This document shows positions 9,004 through 20,008 of a DNA stretch of 32,173 bases, in pieces (the stretch's first letter is position 1; each line of letters opens with the position of its first letter). This stretch comes from Geodermatophilus chilensis (GTDB lineage: Bacteria; Actinomycetota; Actinomycetes; Mycobacteriales; Geodermatophilaceae). The DNA is taken from the NCBI RefSeq assembly GCF_002802985.1, contig NZ_NVPT01000046.1, positions 1-32,173 on the forward strand, given 5' to 3'. A program made the translations under genes and the position numbers. Under the pieces are notes generated by a model. That model did not search any database, was not told where the DNA came from, and was given only the letters and a program-made list of their open reading frames with translations.

Positions 9004-11553
9004 CTACGCGGTGGCGACGACGCCCAGCTCGGCGGGGTCGGCCAGGTGCTCCGAGTGCGGCAGCACGCGCACCGTGTACCCGAAGGCGCCGGTGCGCTCC
9101 AGCGGCAGGGTGGCGGTGAACCAGTGCCGCGACCCCTCGGTGTGCTCGTGCGTCATCGGCCGCGTGGTGAGCTCGTGCAGGCCGTCGGCGTCGTCCACCC
9201 GCCCGTAGGCAGCCTGCACCTCGACGTCGGACGGCGTGAGCCCGGGCAGCTCGACCTCCGCCCGCAGCTTGAGGGTCGAGCCGATCTCCGGGGTGTCGCC
9301 GGCGCCGGTGGCCTCGACGTGCGCGACCCGCACGGTGCCCCAGTGGTCGAGCAGCCGCGCGCGCCAGCCGGCCTCGGTGCGGGCCACGCCGTAGCCGGAC
9401 TCCGCCATCGCCCGGGACGATCGGGCCGCCGGCACGTACAGCTGCTGCACGTAGTCGCGCACCATCCGGGTGGCCAGCACCTTCGGGCCGGTCTCGCGCA
9501 GCGTGTGCCGCACCATCTCGACCCAGCGACCGGGGACGCCGTGCCGGTCGGTCTCGTAGAAGCGCGGGACCACCTGGGTGCTGAGCAGCTCGTAGATGGC
9601 CCGCGCCTCGATGTCGTCGCGGCGCTCGGGGTCGGCGACCCCGTCGGCGGTGGGGATCGCCCAGCCGTTCTGGCCGTCGAACCACTCGTCCCACCAGCCG
9701 TCGCGGATGGAGAGGTTCAGGCCACCGTTGAGGGCGGCCTTCATGCCGGAGGTGCCGCACGCCTCCAGCGGGCGCAGCGGGTTGTTCAGCCAGACGTCGC
9801 AGCCCCAATACAGGTAGCGGGCCATGCCGATGTCGTAGCCGGGCAGGAAGGCGATCCGGTGCCGGATCTCCGGGTCGTCGGCGAACTTCACCATCTGCTG
9901 GATCAGCTGCTTGCCGCCGTCGTCGGCCGGGTGGCTCTTGCCGGCGATGACCAGCTGGACCGGGCGCTCGGGGTCCAGCAGCAGGGCCCGCAGCCGCTCG
10001 GGGTCGCGCAGCATGAGGGTGAGCCGCTTGTACGAGGGCACCCGGCGGGCGAAGCCGATGGTGAGGACGTCGGGGTCGAAGGCGCTGTCGGTCCAGCCCA
10101 CCTCGGACTCCGCGGCGCCGCGGGAGAGCGCGGTCTCGCGCAGCCGCCGGCGCACCTCCTCGACCAGCCGCGAGCGCAGCGCCCGGCGCGTGCTCCACAG
10201 GACGTCGGAGGGGATCCGGTCCACGCCGTCGAAGTGCACCGGGCCGGGAGCCGCGACCGGGTTCCCCTGGCTGGAGGACTGGGTGCCCATCTCGACCAGC
10301 TCCCGGGCGGTCCAGGTGGGCGCGTGCACGCCGTTGGTGATGGAGCTGATCGGCACGTCGGACTCGTCGAAGCCCGGCCACAGGCCGCGGAACATCGAGC
10401 GGCTCACGTGCCCGTGCAGCCGGCTGACGCCGTTGGCGCGCTGGCCCAGCCGCAGGCCCATGTGCGCCATGTTGAACTTCGCCGGGTCCTCCTCGGCGCC
10501 CAGCGGGATGAGCTGGTCCAGGGGGACGCCGAAGCCGGCGAAGTAGCGCTCGATCAGCGCCCGCGGGAAGCGGTCGATGCCGGCCGGCACCGGCGTGTGG
10601 GTGGTGAAGACCGTGCCGGAGCGCACCGCCTGCAGCGCCTCGGGGAACGACAGCCCGTGCGACTCGGTGAGCTCGCGGATCCGCTCGATGCCGAGGAAGC
10701 CCGCGTGCCCCTCGTTGGCGTGGTAGACCTCCGGCGCCGGCGTCCCGGTGAGCTGGCAGTACGCCCGCAGCGCCCGGACGCCGCCGATGCCCAGCAGCAT
10801 CTCCTGGCGCAGCCGGTGGTCCTCGTCGCCGCCGTAGAGCCGGTCGGTGACCAGGCGCTCGGCCGGCGCGTTCTCCTCGATGTCGCTGTCGAGCAGCAGC
10901 AGCGAGACCCGGCCCACCTGCGCCCGCCACACGTGCGCGAACAGGGTGCGCCCCTCGGGCAGGGGCACGTTGATGACGACGGCGGTGCCGTCGGGCTGGC
11001 GCAGCAGCTTCAGCGGCAGACCGTGCGGGTCCAGCGACGGGTAGTGCTCCAGCTGCCAGCCGTCGGCCGACAGGCCCTGCTCGAAGTAGCCGGCCCGGTA
11101 CAGCAGCCCGACGCCGACCAGCGGGACGCCGAGGTCGGAGGCGGCCTTGAGGTGGTCACCGGCGAGGATGCCCAGGCCGCCGGAGTACTGCGGCAGCACC
11201 TCGGTGATGCCGAACTCCGCGGAGAAGTAGGCCACCGTCTCCGGCGCCCCCTCGCCCAGCGACTGGTACCAGTGCGGGGCGGACAGGTACTCCTCGAGGT
11301 CGTCGACGACGTCCTGCAGCCGGCGCACGAAGCGGCGGTCCCGGGCCAGGGTGGCCAGCCGCTCGGCGGAGACCTCGCCCAGCACCTTCACCGGGTCGCC
11401 GTTGCAGGTCCGCCACAGCTCCGGGTCGAGGGCCTCGAAGAGGTCCCGGGTCTCGGCGTGCCAGGACCACCGGAGGTTGGTGACCAGCTGGGACAGCGGC
11501 ATCAGCTCCTCGGGGAGCGAGGCCCGGACGGTGAACCGGCGGAGAGCACGCAC
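9004..11553 (-). CDS. glgP: Alpha-glucan (glycogen) phosphorylase, DUF3417-containing type
   Basis: The 849-residue protein is a family GT35 phosphorylase of the actinobacterial form with the N-terminal DUF3417 region (about 10-120). It releases glucose-1-phosphate from non-reducing ends of glycogen using pyridoxal phosphate. The cofactor lysine is Lys605 in ACGTSGMKAALNGG, and the phosphorylase segment SLRDGWW-like NLSIRDGWWDEW follows it. QYSGGLGILAGDHLKAASDL, near residue 155, is typical. The start is a GTG at 11553, six bases after a TAGTCT hexamer. It is divergent from glgE across 183 bases, so degradation and synthesis share a control region. A strong hairpin follows the stop. Confidence 0.95.
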   Translation of the reverse strand: MRALRRFTVRASLPEELMPLSQLVTNLRWSWHAETRDLFEALDPELWRTCNGDPVKVLGEVSAERLATLARDRRFVRRLQDVVDDLEEYLSAPHWYQSLGEGAPETVAYFSAEFGITEVLPQYSGGLGILAGDHLKAASDLGVPLVGVGLLYRAGYFEQGLSADGWQLEHYPSLDPHGLPLKLLRQPDGTAVVINVPLPEGRTLFAHVWRAQVGRVSLLLLDSDIEENAPAERLVTDRLYGGDEDHRLRQEMLLGIGGVRALRAYCQLTGTPAPEVYHANEGHAGFLGIERIRELTESHGLSFPEALQAVRSGTVFTTHTPVPAGIDRFPRALIERYFAGFGVPLDQLIPLGAEEDPAKFNMAHMGLRLGQRANGVSRLHGHVSRSMFRGLWPGFDESDVPISSITNGVHAPTWTARELVEMGTQSSSQGNPVAAPGPVHFDGVDRIPSDVLWSTRRALRSRLVEEVRRRLRETALSRGAAESEVGWTDSAFDPDVLTIGFARRVPSYKRLTLMLRDPERLRALLLDPERPVQLVIAGKSHPADDGGKQLIQQMVKFADDPEIRHRIAFLPGYDIGMARYLYWGCDVWLNNPLRPLEACGTSGMKAALNGGLNLSIRDGWWDEWFDGQNGWAIPTADGVADPERRDDIEARAIYELLSTQVVPRFYETDRHGVPGRWVEMVRHTLRETGPKVLATRMVRDYVQQLYVPAARSSRAMAESGYGVARTEAGWRARLLDHWGTVRVAHVEATGAGDTPEIGSTLKLRAEVELPGLTPSDVEVQAAYGRVDDADGLHELTTRPMTHEHTEGSRHWFTATLPLERTGAFGYTVRVLPHSEHLADPAELGVVATA

Positions 11554-11559
11554 GGGCCG

Positions 11560-11565
11560 AGACTA
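11560..11565 (-). promoter_or_regulatory. -10 hexamer for leaderless glgP
   Basis: The minus strand carries TAGTCT six bases upstream of the GTG start, with no ribosome site between. It fits the leaderless pattern seen at several genes here. Confidence 0.5.
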
Positions 11566-11723
11566 TCCACGGACCGGGCTCCCAGCCGCCACAGCGGCGC
11601 AGCGCCCGAAGCGCCAGGATGAGCCATGGCCAGCCGACGCCCCGGTCACCCTCCCGTCCCACCAGTCGCCCACCGCGAACGCCAGGCGACGGCGGCCGAT
11701 GTGCTCACCCGACGCGCCCTCGA

Positions 11724-11729
11724 TAGCGT
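11724..11729 (+). promoter_or_regulatory. -10 hexamer for leaderless glgE
   Basis: TAGCGT lies seven bases upstream of the ATG at 11737 and supports this start over the in-frame ATG at 11626. The glgP-glgE gap (11554-11736) shows nothing else I can support. Confidence 0.5.
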
Positions 11730-11736
11730 GGCCGGG

Positions 11737-13764
11737 ATGACTGGCCGCGCTGACCTCCGCCTCGGCATCACCGATGTCGCCCCCGTCGTGTCCTGCGGCG
11801 CGTTCTCCGCGCGCGCCGTGGTCGGCGAGCACCTGCCGATCACCGCCACCGTCTTCCGCGAGGGCCACGACGCCGTCGCCGCGGACGTCGTGTGGACGGC
11901 CCCGGACGGCACCCGGGGACCGTTCAACCGCATGGAGCGCTTCGGCGACCAGCCCGACCGGTGGCTGACCACCGTCGTCCCCGACCGCGAGGGCCGGTGG
12001 ACCTGCCGGGTGGAGGCCTGGAGCGACCCGCTGTCGACCTGGCATCACGCCGTCGAGGTGAAGATGGCGGCCGGGCAGGGCGCCGAGGAGCTCGCCAACG
12101 ACCTGGAGGAGGGCGCCCGGCTGCTCGACCGGGTGGCCGCCGAGGCCGACGACGACTGGCGCGAGCGGGTGACCGAGGCCGCCGCCGCGCTGCGCGACAC
12201 TTCCTGCGAGCTGCCGGCCCGGGTCGCCCCCGCCCTGGCCGAGGCGCTGCAGCGCTACCTGCACGACCACCCCGTGCGCGAGCTGGTCACGCCCGGCCCG
12301 GAGTACGAGGTGTGGGTCGACCGCCCCCGGGCGCTGTTCGGCTCCTGGTACGAGTTCTTCCCCCGCTCCACCGGCCCGGTGGTCGACGGCCGGCCGACCC
12401 ACGGCACGTTCGCGACCTCGGCCGAGCGGCTGCCCGCGATCGCCGACATGGGCTTCGACGTCGTCTACCTGCCGCCGATCCACCCGATCGGCACGGTCAA
12501 CCGCAAGGGCCCGAACTCCGCGCAGTACCCCGGTGGCAACCCCCACGAGGTCGCGCCGGACGACCCGGGGTCGCCGTGGGCCATCGGCAGCGCCGAGGGC
12601 GGGCACGACGCCGTCCACCCGCAGCTCGGCACGATGGAGGACTTCCGCGCCTTCGTCGAGCGCACCCGTGAGCTCGGCATGGAGGTGGCGCTGGACTTCG
12701 CGCTGCAGGCCGCGCCCGACCACCCCTGGGTCAAGGAGCGCCCGGAGTGGTTCACCACGAAGCCCGACGGCACGATCGCCTACGCGGAGAACCCGCCGAA
12801 GAAGTACCAGGACATCTACCCGATCAACTTCGACAACGACCCCGAGGGCATCTACGCCGAGTGCCTGCGGGTGATCCGGGTGTGGATGGACGCCGGGGTG
12901 CGGGTCTTCCGCGTCGACAACCCGCACACCAAGCCGCTGAACTTCTGGCACTGGCTGATCTGGACGGTCAAGGAGACCGACCCGGACGTGCTCTTCCTCG
13001 CCGAGGCGTTCACCCGGCCGGCGATGATGCACCAGCTCGCCCGCATCGGGTACACGCAGTCCTACACGTACTTCACCTGGCGCACCGAGCGCGGGGAGCT
13101 CGAGGAGTACGGCCGCGAGCTGGCCGCCAACTGCCACTACATGCGGCCGAACTTCTTCGTGAACACCCCGGACATCCTGCACGCGTCGCTGCAGCTCGGC
13201 GGCCCGCCGATGTTCAAGATCCGCGCCGCCCTGGCGGCGATGATGAGCCCGACGTGGGGCGTCTACTCAGGCTACGACCTCTTCGAGCACGTCGCGGTGC
13301 GCCCCGGCAGCGAGGAGTACCTCGACAGCGAGAAGTACCAGCTGCGGCCGCGGGACTGGGCTGCCGCGGAGTCCTCCGGGCGCAGCCTCGCGCCCTACCT
13401 GCGCCGGCTCAACGAGATCCGCCGCGCCCACCCGGCCCTGCAGCAGCTGCGCACGCTGCGGTTCCACTCCGTGGACAACCCGAACCTCATCTGCTTCTCC
13501 AAGACCGACCCCGGCTCGCAGGACGCCGTCCTGGTGGTGGTGAACCTCTCCAGCCACCACACCCAGATCGGGACGACGTCCCTGGACCTGCCGGCGCTCG
13601 GCCTGGACTGGTACGAGCGGTTCACCGTGACCGACGAGCTGACCGGCGACAGCTGGAACTGGGGCCAGTTCAACTACGTCGAGCTCGACCCCTACCGGGA
13701 GCCGGCGCACGTCTTCTCGATCACCTACCCCCGGCAGGTCCAGGTACCGCCGCCGGTGGCGTGA
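11737..13764 (+). CDS. glgE: Maltose-1-phosphate maltosyltransferase GlgE (GH13)
   Basis: GlgE extends alpha-1,4-glucan by transferring maltosyl units from alpha-maltose-1-phosphate. From the ATG at 11737 the protein has 675 residues. The nucleophile is then Asp394 ([13 protein letters not shown]) and the acid/base Glu423 ([10 protein letters not shown]), the numbers I recall for the Streptomyces coelicolor enzyme, which supports this start over ATG 11626. [26 protein letters not shown] and [17 protein letters not shown] are diagnostic. An N-terminal beta-sandwich (about 1-100) and a helical insert (about 110-180) precede the barrel. It is first in the glgE-treS-mak-glgB run, 49 bases before treS, and is probably transcribed as a leaderless message. 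Confidence 0.96.
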   Translation: MTGRADLRLGITDVAPVVSCGAFSARAVVGEHLPITATVFREGHDAVAADVVWTAPDGTRGPFNRMERFGDQPDRWLTTVVPDREGRWTCRVEAWSDPLSTWHHAVEVKMAAGQGAEELANDLEEGARLLDRVAAEADDDWRERVTEAAAALRDTSCELPARVAPALAEALQRYLHDHPVRELVTPGPEYEVWVDRPRALFGSWYEFFPRSTGPVVDGRPTHGTFATSAERLPAIADMGFDVVYLPPIHPIGTVNRKGPNSAQYPGGNPHEVAPDDPGSPWAIGSAEGGHDAVHPQLGTMEDFRAFVERTRELGMEVALDFALQAAPDHPWVKERPEWFTTKPDGTIAYAENPPKKYQDIYPINFDNDPEGIYAECLRVIRVWMDAGVRVFRVDNPHTKPLNFWHWLIWTVKETDPDVLFLAEAFTRPAMMHQLARIGYTQSYTYFTWRTERGELEEYGRELAANCHYMRPNFFVNTPDILHASLQLGGPPMFKIRAALAAMMSPTWGVYSGYDLFEHVAVRPGSEEYLDSEKYQLRPRDWAAAESSGRSLAPYLRRLNEIRRAHPALQQLRTLRFHSVDNPNLICFSKTDPGSQDAVLVVVNLSSHHTQIGTTSLDLPALGLDWYERFTVTDELTGDSWNWGQFNYVELDPYREPAHVFSITYPRQVQVPPPVA

Positions 13765-13813
13765 CCGCCTCCTCCCCCGCTCCCCCCTGCAGAACCGAGG
13801 GCGACCACCTGCG

Positions 13814-15658
13814 ATGACCGTTCCTGTCCCCGACTCCACCACCGGCCGCGCCGAGGCCCGGTCCCACAGCGTGCCGTCGGCGCTACCGGCCCCCGGCACC
13901 GACCCCGAGTGGTACAAGCGCGCCGTCTTCTACGAGGTGCTCGTCCGCGGCTTCGCCGACAGCAACGCCGACGGCATCGGCGACCTCCGCGGCATGATCG
14001 ACAAGCTGGACTACCTGCAGTGGCTCGGCGTCGACTGCCTGTGGCTGCCGCCGTTCTTCGCCTCCCCGCTGCGGGACGGCGGCTACGACGTCAGCGACTA
14101 CACCGCGGTGCTGCCCGAGTTCGGCGACATCGAGGACTTCACCGAGTTCCTCGCCGCCGCCCACGCGCGCGGTATGCGCGTGATCATCGACTTCGTCATG
14201 AACCACACCTCGGACCAGCACCCCTGGTTCCAGGCGAGCCGCAGCGATCCCGAGGGGCCGTACGGCGACTTCTACGTGTGGGCCGACGACGACACCGGCT
14301 ACCCCGACGCGCGGATCATCTTCGTCGACACCGAGTCGTCGAACTGGACCTTCGACCCGGTGCGCAAGCAGTACTTCTGGCACCGGTTCTTCTCCCACCA
14401 GCCCGACCTCAACTTCGAGAACCCGCGGGTGCAGGAGGCGATCATCGACGCCCTGCGCTTCTGGCTGGACCTGGGCGTCGACGGTTTCCGCCTCGACGCC
14501 GTGCCCTACCTCTTCGAGGAGGAGGGCACCAACGGCGAGAACCTGCCGCGGACCCACGAGTTGCTCAAGCACGTCCGCAAGGTGGTCGACACCGACTACC
14601 CCGACCGGGTGCTCCTGTGCGAGGCCAACCAGTGGCCGGCCGACGTCGTCGAGTACTTCGGCGAGGACGGCGACGAGTGCCAGATGGCCTTCCACTTCCC
14701 GGTGATGCCGCGCCTGTTCATGGCCGTCCGGCGGGAGCAGCGCTTCCCGATCTCGGAGATCATGGCCCAGACGCCGGACATCCCGGACAACTGCCAGTGG
14801 GGCATCTTCCTGCGCAACCACGACGAGCTGACCCTCGAGATGGTCACCGACGAGGAGCGCGACTACATGTGGGCGGAGTACGCCAAGGACCCCCGCATGA
14901 AGGCCAACATCGGCATCCGCCGCCGGCTGGCGCCGCTGCTGGACAACGACATGGACACCCTCGAGCTGTTCAACGCGCTGCTGCTGTCGCTGCCCGGCTC
15001 GCCGGTCCTCTACTACGGCGATGAGATCGCCATGGGCGACAACATCTGGCTCGGTGACCGCGACGGCGTCCGCACCCCGATGCAGTGGACGCCGGACCGC
15101 AACGGCGGCTTCTCCACCGCCGACCCGCAGCGGATGTACCTGCCGCTCAACGCCGACCCGGTGTACGGCTACCAGGTCACCAACGTCGAGTCGCAGCTGC
15201 GCAACACCAACTCGATGCTGCACTGGCTGCGGCAGATGATCCACGTCCGCAAGCAGCACCCGACCTTCGGTCTGGGTACCTTCGCCGAGATCGGCTCGCG
15301 CAACCCGACGGTGCTGTCCTTCGTCCGCGAGTTCGGCGACGACCTGGTGCTCTGCGTCAACAACCTCTCCCGGTTCCCGCAGCCGGTGGAGCTGGACCTG
15401 CGCCGCTTCGAGGGCTACACCCCCATCGAGCTGACCGGCCGGGTGGAGTTCCCGCAAATCGGCGTCCTGCCCTACATGCTCACGCTCGCCGGCCACGGCT
15501 TCTACTGGTTCGAGCTGGCCAAGCCGGCCGAGCCGGTCGAGGAGCCGGCCGAGACCGACGACACCGCCGTCGCCGACGCCCTGCTGGCCGCAGGCCTCGT
15601 CGGCACCGGGGAGGAACCGCCCGCGGGCGGCACCGCCGACACGGGAGGACCCCGATGA
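13814..15658 (+). CDS. treS: Trehalose synthase (maltose alpha-D-glucosyltransferase) TreS
   Basis: TreS isomerises trehalose and maltose in the cytoplasm and feeds maltose to Mak. The 614-residue GH13 protein has nucleophile Asp228 ([11 protein letters not shown]), acid/base Glu270 (LLCEANQWP) and Asp337 ([10 protein letters not shown]). [19 protein letters not shown] and [20 protein letters not shown] are the usual TreS opening. After the C-terminal beta domain (ending near FYWFELAKP) a tail of about 45 residues is rich in Glu, Asp, Ala and Gly and looks disordered. Its last codon overlaps the mak start (ATGA), implying translational coupling; the two proteins form a complex in mycobacteria. 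The product is not fused to the kinase as in some bacteria. Confidence 0.96.
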   Translation: MTVPVPDSTTGRAEARSHSVPSALPAPGTDPEWYKRAVFYEVLVRGFADSNADGIGDLRGMIDKLDYLQWLGVDCLWLPPFFASPLRDGGYDVSDYTAVLPEFGDIEDFTEFLAAAHARGMRVIIDFVMNHTSDQHPWFQASRSDPEGPYGDFYVWADDDTGYPDARIIFVDTESSNWTFDPVRKQYFWHRFFSHQPDLNFENPRVQEAIIDALRFWLDLGVDGFRLDAVPYLFEEEGTNGENLPRTHELLKHVRKVVDTDYPDRVLLCEANQWPADVVEYFGEDGDECQMAFHFPVMPRLFMAVRREQRFPISEIMAQTPDIPDNCQWGIFLRNHDELTLEMVTDEERDYMWAEYAKDPRMKANIGIRRRLAPLLDNDMDTLELFNALLLSLPGSPVLYYGDEIAMGDNIWLGDRDGVRTPMQWTPDRNGGFSTADPQRMYLPLNADPVYGYQVTNVESQLRNTNSMLHWLRQMIHVRKQHPTFGLGTFAEIGSRNPTVLSFVREFGDDLVLCVNNLSRFPQPVELDLRRFEGYTPIELTGRVEFPQIGVLPYMLTLAGHGFYWFELAKPAEPVEEPAETDDTAVADALLAAGLVGTGEEPPAGGTADTGGPR

Positions 15659-17028
15659 ACGTCCTGACCGGACTGCTCCAGGAGTGGATGCCGTCCCAGC
15701 GCTGGTTCGGCAGCAAGGGACGGGAGTGGGCCGAGGTCGCGGAGGAGAGCTTCTTCCTCGACCGGTCCCACCCCGTGCTCTCGATCCACCGGGTGACGGT
15801 CACCTACACCGACGGCGCCACCGAGACCTACCTGGTACCGCTGTCCTGGCGCGACCACCCGGTGGAGGAGCTGGCCGCGGCCCTCATCGGGACCGTCCCG
15901 CACGAGAACGGCGAGAACTACGCCTACGACGCGATGCGCGACCGCGAGGCGACCGCCACCTGGCTCACCCACCTCGCCGAGGGGGCGACGGTCGGGCCGA
16001 TGCGGTTCGTCCCGGGCGAGGGGGCGGAGATCCCTGTCGGGCTCCCCGGCGACATCGTCTCCACCGAGCAGAGCAACACCTCGCTGGTGTACGGCCAGGA
16101 GGCCATCCTCAAGCTGTTCCGCCGGCTCGAGCCCGGCCTGAACCCGGACGTCGAGATCCACAGCGCCCTGCGCCGGACCGACAACCCGCACATCGCGCCG
16201 CTGCTCGGCCACGCCGAGATCGACCACGACCGGGACGCCGACACCCCTCCGGCCACGGCGTTCATGGTGCAGACCTTCGTGCCCAACGCCAGTGACGGGT
16301 GGCGGCTGGCCACCGCGAGCGTGCGGGACCTCTACGCCGAGGGCGACCTGCACGCCGACGAGGTGGGCGGGGACTTCGCCGCCGACAGCGAGCGGCTGGG
16401 CGCCGCGACCGCCTCCGTGCACGCCGACATGGCCCAGGTGCTGCCGACCGAGCAGGCCGACCCGGCCTGGTTCGGCACGGTGGCCCGGCAGATGAACGAG
16501 CGGCTCGACGCCGCCATCGAGGTCGTGCCCCAGCTGGCCGAGCACGCCGACGGGCTGCGGGCGGTCTACGCGGCGGTCGCCGAGAGCCCCGAGCCCGTCG
16601 TCCGCCAGCGGGTCCACGGCGACCTGCACCTGGGTCAGGTGCTGCGCACCGCCACCGGGTGGATCGTGCTCGACTTCGAGGGCGAGCCCGCCCGGCCGCT
16701 GGCCTCGCGGCGCGAGCTGGACAGCCCGATGCGGGACGTCGCCGGCATGCTGCGCAGCTTCGACTACGCCGCCCGGCACATGCTCGTCGAGCAGCCGGGT
16801 GATCAACAACGCGCTTACCGCGCCCAGGAGTGGGCAGAGCGCAACCGCAGCGCCTTCTGCGCGGGCTACGCGGCCGCGAGCGGGACGGACGCGTGTGGCA
16901 ACAGCCCGTTGCTCCGCGCGTTCGAGGCGGACAAGGCCGTCTACGAGTGCGTCTACGAGGCGCGCAACCGCCCGCACTGGCTGATGATCCCGCTGCAGTC
17001 GCTGTCCCGGCTCACGGCCGCGGACTGA
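15655..17028 (+). CDS. mak: Maltokinase Mak (Pep2)
   Basis: Mak uses ATP to make alpha-maltose-1-phosphate, the GlgE substrate. The 457-residue length is normal. The N-terminal cap has [13 protein letters not shown]. The kinase-like fold shows [20 protein letters not shown] with the ATP-binding lysine, the catalytic [10 protein letters not shown] (Asp323) and the metal-binding [11 protein letters not shown] (Asp340), as in aminoglycoside-kinase-like enzymes. The ATG overlaps the treS stop by four bases, so the two products are probably made in equal amounts. A 50-base gap separates it from glgB. All expected active-site residues are present. Confidence 0.94.
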   Translation: MNVLTGLLQEWMPSQRWFGSKGREWAEVAEESFFLDRSHPVLSIHRVTVTYTDGATETYLVPLSWRDHPVEELAAALIGTVPHENGENYAYDAMRDREATATWLTHLAEGATVGPMRFVPGEGAEIPVGLPGDIVSTEQSNTSLVYGQEAILKLFRRLEPGLNPDVEIHSALRRTDNPHIAPLLGHAEIDHDRDADTPPATAFMVQTFVPNASDGWRLATASVRDLYAEGDLHADEVGGDFAADSERLGAATASVHADMAQVLPTEQADPAWFGTVARQMNERLDAAIEVVPQLAEHADGLRAVYAAVAESPEPVVRQRVHGDLHLGQVLRTATGWIVLDFEGEPARPLASRRELDSPMRDVAGMLRSFDYAARHMLVEQPGDQQRAYRAQEWAERNRSAFCAGYAAASGTDACGNSPLLRAFEADKAVYECVYEARNRPHWLMIPLQSLSRLTAAD

Positions 17029-17078
17029 CGCGCGCGGCACGACCACCGACACACGGGCACCGAAGAGGACGGCGAGCG

Positions 17079-19979
17079 ATGACATCCCCGGACGAGACCG
17101 AACGCACCACCGACGCCCCCACGGCCGACGGGCGCCAGCCCGCCACGCGCGAGGAGCTCCAGGCCGTCGTCGAGGAGAGGACCGCCGCGGCAGAGGCGGC
17201 CGAGAGCGAACCGATCGTCAACGCCGCCCCGGCGCGCGAGCGGGCCGCGGCGAAGAAGGCGCCGGCGGGCAAGAAGGCCGCACCCGCGAAGAAGGCCACC
17301 GCCGCTGACGGCACGGCGGCGAAGAAGACGACCGCCCGCAAGACCGCCGCGAAGAAGACGGCGGCGGCGGACGGCGAGGCTCCCGCCGCGAAGGCGACCA
17401 AGCGCGCGCCCCGCAAGAAGACCGCCCCGCAGGGCGACGTCGTCGCCGAGCAGGGCGGCACCGCCACGCCCGTGGTGTCCCCGGCGCCGATCGCCGAGCC
17501 GGGCAGCCCGAGCGGCGCACCGGCCGGTCAGCCCGAGCCGCCGGACCCGGACCCCGCGGAGCCGAACACCCCGCAGGCGCCGGACGAGGACGGCGGCACG
17601 TCCCCGGCCGAGAACCCGCCGGCGGAGGCCCCGCCTGCCGAGAACCCACCCGCCGAGGACCGGCCCGCCGAGGACGCCGCGACCGGCACCGGGTCGGAGG
17701 TGGCGGCGGCGACCGTCCCCGAGGGGCAGGAACCCGCCGAGGAGTGCCTGGCCCAGCAGGAGGCGCCCGCCGAGATCGGCGAGGAGCAGCTGCGCGCCGT
17801 CGTCGAGGGGTGGTCCTACGCCCCGCACACCGTGCTCGGCGCGCACCCCGCCCGCGAAGGCTGGGTGGTCCGCACCCTGCGCCCCGACGCGGTCGCGGCG
17901 ACCATCGTCGACGAGGACGGCTCCCGGTACGACACCCGGCAGCTGCACGCCGCCGGCGTCTTCGAGGCCCACCTGCCGAAGCAGCCCGGTGACTACCGGG
18001 TCGAGGTGGCCTACGGCGACGGCCAGGGCGGCACCAACACCTTCGTCGTCGACGACCCCTACCGCTGGCTGCCCACCGTCGGCGAGCTCGACCAGCACCT
18101 CATCCGCGAGGGGCGGCACGAGCGGCTGTGGGAGGTGCTCGGCTCGCACGTGCGGCGCTACGACACCCCGCGCGGCCAGGTGGAGGGCGTCTCCTTCGCG
18201 GTCTGGGCGCCCAACGCCCAGGGCGTGCGGGTGACCGGCGACTTCGACTACTGGGAGGCCCGCGCCTACCCGATGCGCTCGCTGGGGTCCTCCGGCGTGT
18301 GGGAGGTCTTCATCCCCGGCGTCCCGGTGGGCACGAAGTACCGCTACCACGTGCTCGGCCGCGACGGCGTCTGGCGGCACAAGTCCGACCCGCTGGCCTT
18401 CGAGACCGAGGTCCCGCCGCTCAACGCCTCGATCGTCACCGAGTCCCGGCACGAGTGGGCCGACGACGAGTGGCTGGCCGAGCGGGCCCGCGGGGGCTGG
18501 CACGAGCGGCCGATGAGCGTCTACGAGGTGCACGCCGGCTCCTGGCGGCAGGGCCTGTCCTACCGCGAGCTGGCCGACGAGCTGGTCGACTACGTCGTCG
18601 AGCACGGCTTCACCCACATCGAGTTCATGCCGCTGGCCGAGCACCCCTTCGGCGGCTCGTGGGGCTACCAGGTCACCTCGTACTACGCGCCGACCTCGCG
18701 CTTCGGCAGCCCCGACGACCTGCGCTACCTCATCGACCGGGCGCACCAGGCCGGCATCGGCGTCATCGTCGACTGGGTGCCCGCGCACTTCCCCAAGGAC
18801 GACTGGGCGCTGGCCCGCTTCGACGGCACACCGCTGTACGAGCACGGCGACCCGCGCCGGGGCGAGCAGCTGGACTGGGGCACGTACGTCTTCGATTTCG
18901 GCCGTTCCGAGGTCCGCAACTTCCTCGTCGCCAACGCGCTGTACTGGTGCGAGGAGTTCCACGTCGACGGCATCCGCGTCGACGCGGTCGCCTCGATGCT
19001 CTACCTCGACTACTCGCGCGACGAGTGGGTGCCCAACGTGCACGGCGGGCGGGAGAACCTCGAGGCCATGGCGTTCCTGCAGGAGATGAACGCCACCGTC
19101 TACCGCGAGGTCCCCGGCGTGGTGACCATCGCCGAGGAGTCGACGGCCTGGCCCGGCGTCACCCGGCCCACCCACCTCGGCGGCCTGGGCTTCGGCTTCA
19201 AGTGGAACATGGGCTGGATGCACGACTCGCTGGCGTACATCTCCAAGGCGCCGGTGCACCGCAGCTACCACCACGGCCAGCTGACGTTCTCGATGGTCTA
19301 CGCCTACTCCGAGAACTACGTGCTGCCGATCAGCCACGACGAGGTCGTCTACGGCAAGGGCTCGCTGCTGCGGAAGATGCCCGGCGACCGGTGGCAGCAG
19401 CTGGCCAACCTGCGCGCCTACCTGGCCTACATGTGGGCCCACCCCGGCAAGCAGCTGCTGTTCATGGGCTCGGAGTTCGGCCAGGACGCCGAGTGGGCCG
19501 AGAGCCGGTCGCTGGACTGGTGGCACCTCGACGACCCCGCGCACCGCGGCGTCCTGCAGCTGGTCACCGACCTCAACGCCCGCTACAAGGAGACCGCCGC
19601 GCTGTGGTCCCTGGACGTCGACCCGGCCGGCTTCCAGTGGATCGACGCGAACGACGCCTCGGGCAACGTGCTGTCCTTCCTCCGCTACGGGCGCCCGGCG
19701 ACCGCCGGGGACGGTGCGGACGGCGGCGGCGCGGAGGTCCCGGCGCTGGCCTGTGTCGCAAACTTCTCCGACAACCCGTACCACGGCTACCGCGTCGGCC
19801 TGCCGCGGCCGGGCACGTGGCGCGAGGTGCTCAACACCGACGCCGAGGGCTACGGCGGCTCGGGGGCCGGCAACATGGGCGGCGTCGAGGCCGTCGAGGA
19901 GCCGTGGCACGGCCAGCCGTACTCCGCGACCCTCGCCGTCCCGCCGCTGGGCACCGTCTGGTTCGTGCACGAGGGCTGA
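17079..19979 (+). CDS. glgB: 1,4-alpha-glucan branching enzyme GlgB with long Lys/Ala-rich N-terminal extension
   Basis: GlgB forms alpha-1,6 branches. The catalytic core (about residues 231-966) is a normal GH13_9 enzyme of roughly 735 residues: N1 and CBM48 domains (HTVLGAHP, then [20 protein letters not shown]), then the barrel with nucleophile Asp635 ([13 protein letters not shown]), Glu686 ([10 protein letters not shown]) and Asp754 ([12 protein letters not shown]). The unusual part is the first 230 residues. Residues about 50-117 are a basic tract of repeated AKKA/AKKT/GKKA units like histone H1 or the HupB tail. Residues about 140-217 are Pro/Glu/Asp-rich with repeated AENPPAE. The frame is open and in phase from an ATG at 17079, with GAGGA about 14 bases upstream. 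The tail is probably disordered; its role is unknown. Confidence 0.94.
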   Translation: MTSPDETERTTDAPTADGRQPATREELQAVVEERTAAAEAAESEPIVNAAPARERAAAKKAPAGKKAAPAKKATAADGTAAKKTTARKTAAKKTAAADGEAPAAKATKRAPRKKTAPQGDVVAEQGGTATPVVSPAPIAEPGSPSGAPAGQPEPPDPDPAEPNTPQAPDEDGGTSPAENPPAEAPPAENPPAEDRPAEDAATGTGSEVAAATVPEGQEPAEECLAQQEAPAEIGEEQLRAVVEGWSYAPHTVLGAHPAREGWVVRTLRPDAVAATIVDEDGSRYDTRQLHAAGVFEAHLPKQPGDYRVEVAYGDGQGGTNTFVVDDPYRWLPTVGELDQHLIREGRHERLWEVLGSHVRRYDTPRGQVEGVSFAVWAPNAQGVRVTGDFDYWEARAYPMRSLGSSGVWEVFIPGVPVGTKYRYHVLGRDGVWRHKSDPLAFETEVPPLNASIVTESRHEWADDEWLAERARGGWHERPMSVYEVHAGSWRQGLSYRELADELVDYVVEHGFTHIEFMPLAEHPFGGSWGYQVTSYYAPTSRFGSPDDLRYLIDRAHQAGIGVIVDWVPAHFPKDDWALARFDGTPLYEHGDPRRGEQLDWGTYVFDFGRSEVRNFLVANALYWCEEFHVDGIRVDAVASMLYLDYSRDEWVPNVHGGRENLEAMAFLQEMNATVYREVPGVVTIAEESTAWPGVTRPTHLGGLGFGFKWNMGWMHDSLAYISKAPVHRSYHHGQLTFSMVYAYSENYVLPISHDEVVYGKGSLLRKMPGDRWQQLANLRAYLAYMWAHPGKQLLFMGSEFGQDAEWAESRSLDWWHLDDPAHRGVLQLVTDLNARYKETAALWSLDVDPAGFQWIDANDASGNVLSFLRYGRPATAGDGADGGGAEVPALACVANFSDNPYHGYRVGLPRPGTWREVLNTDAEGYGGSGAGNMGGVEAVEEPWHGQPYSATLAVPPLGTVWFVHEG

Positions 19980-20008
19980 AGCAGGACCACCTCCCCCCAC
20001 GCCTCGTA

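Noticed and set aside
9046-11622. Plus-strand open frame of about 850 codons opposite glgP
   Set aside because: Gln/Arg/Gly/Val-rich shadow of glgP, no motif and no plausible ribosome site.
11626-11736. Upstream ATG at 11626 as glgE start
   Set aside because: The added 37 residues are Arg/Pro-rich. ATG 11737 gives active-site numbering like the Streptomyces enzyme and is seven bases from a -10 hexamer.
17029-17078. Separate small gene for the Lys-rich tract preceding glgB
   Set aside because: The tract is in phase with the GlgB core with no stop between, and there is no internal ribosome site clear enough to separate them.
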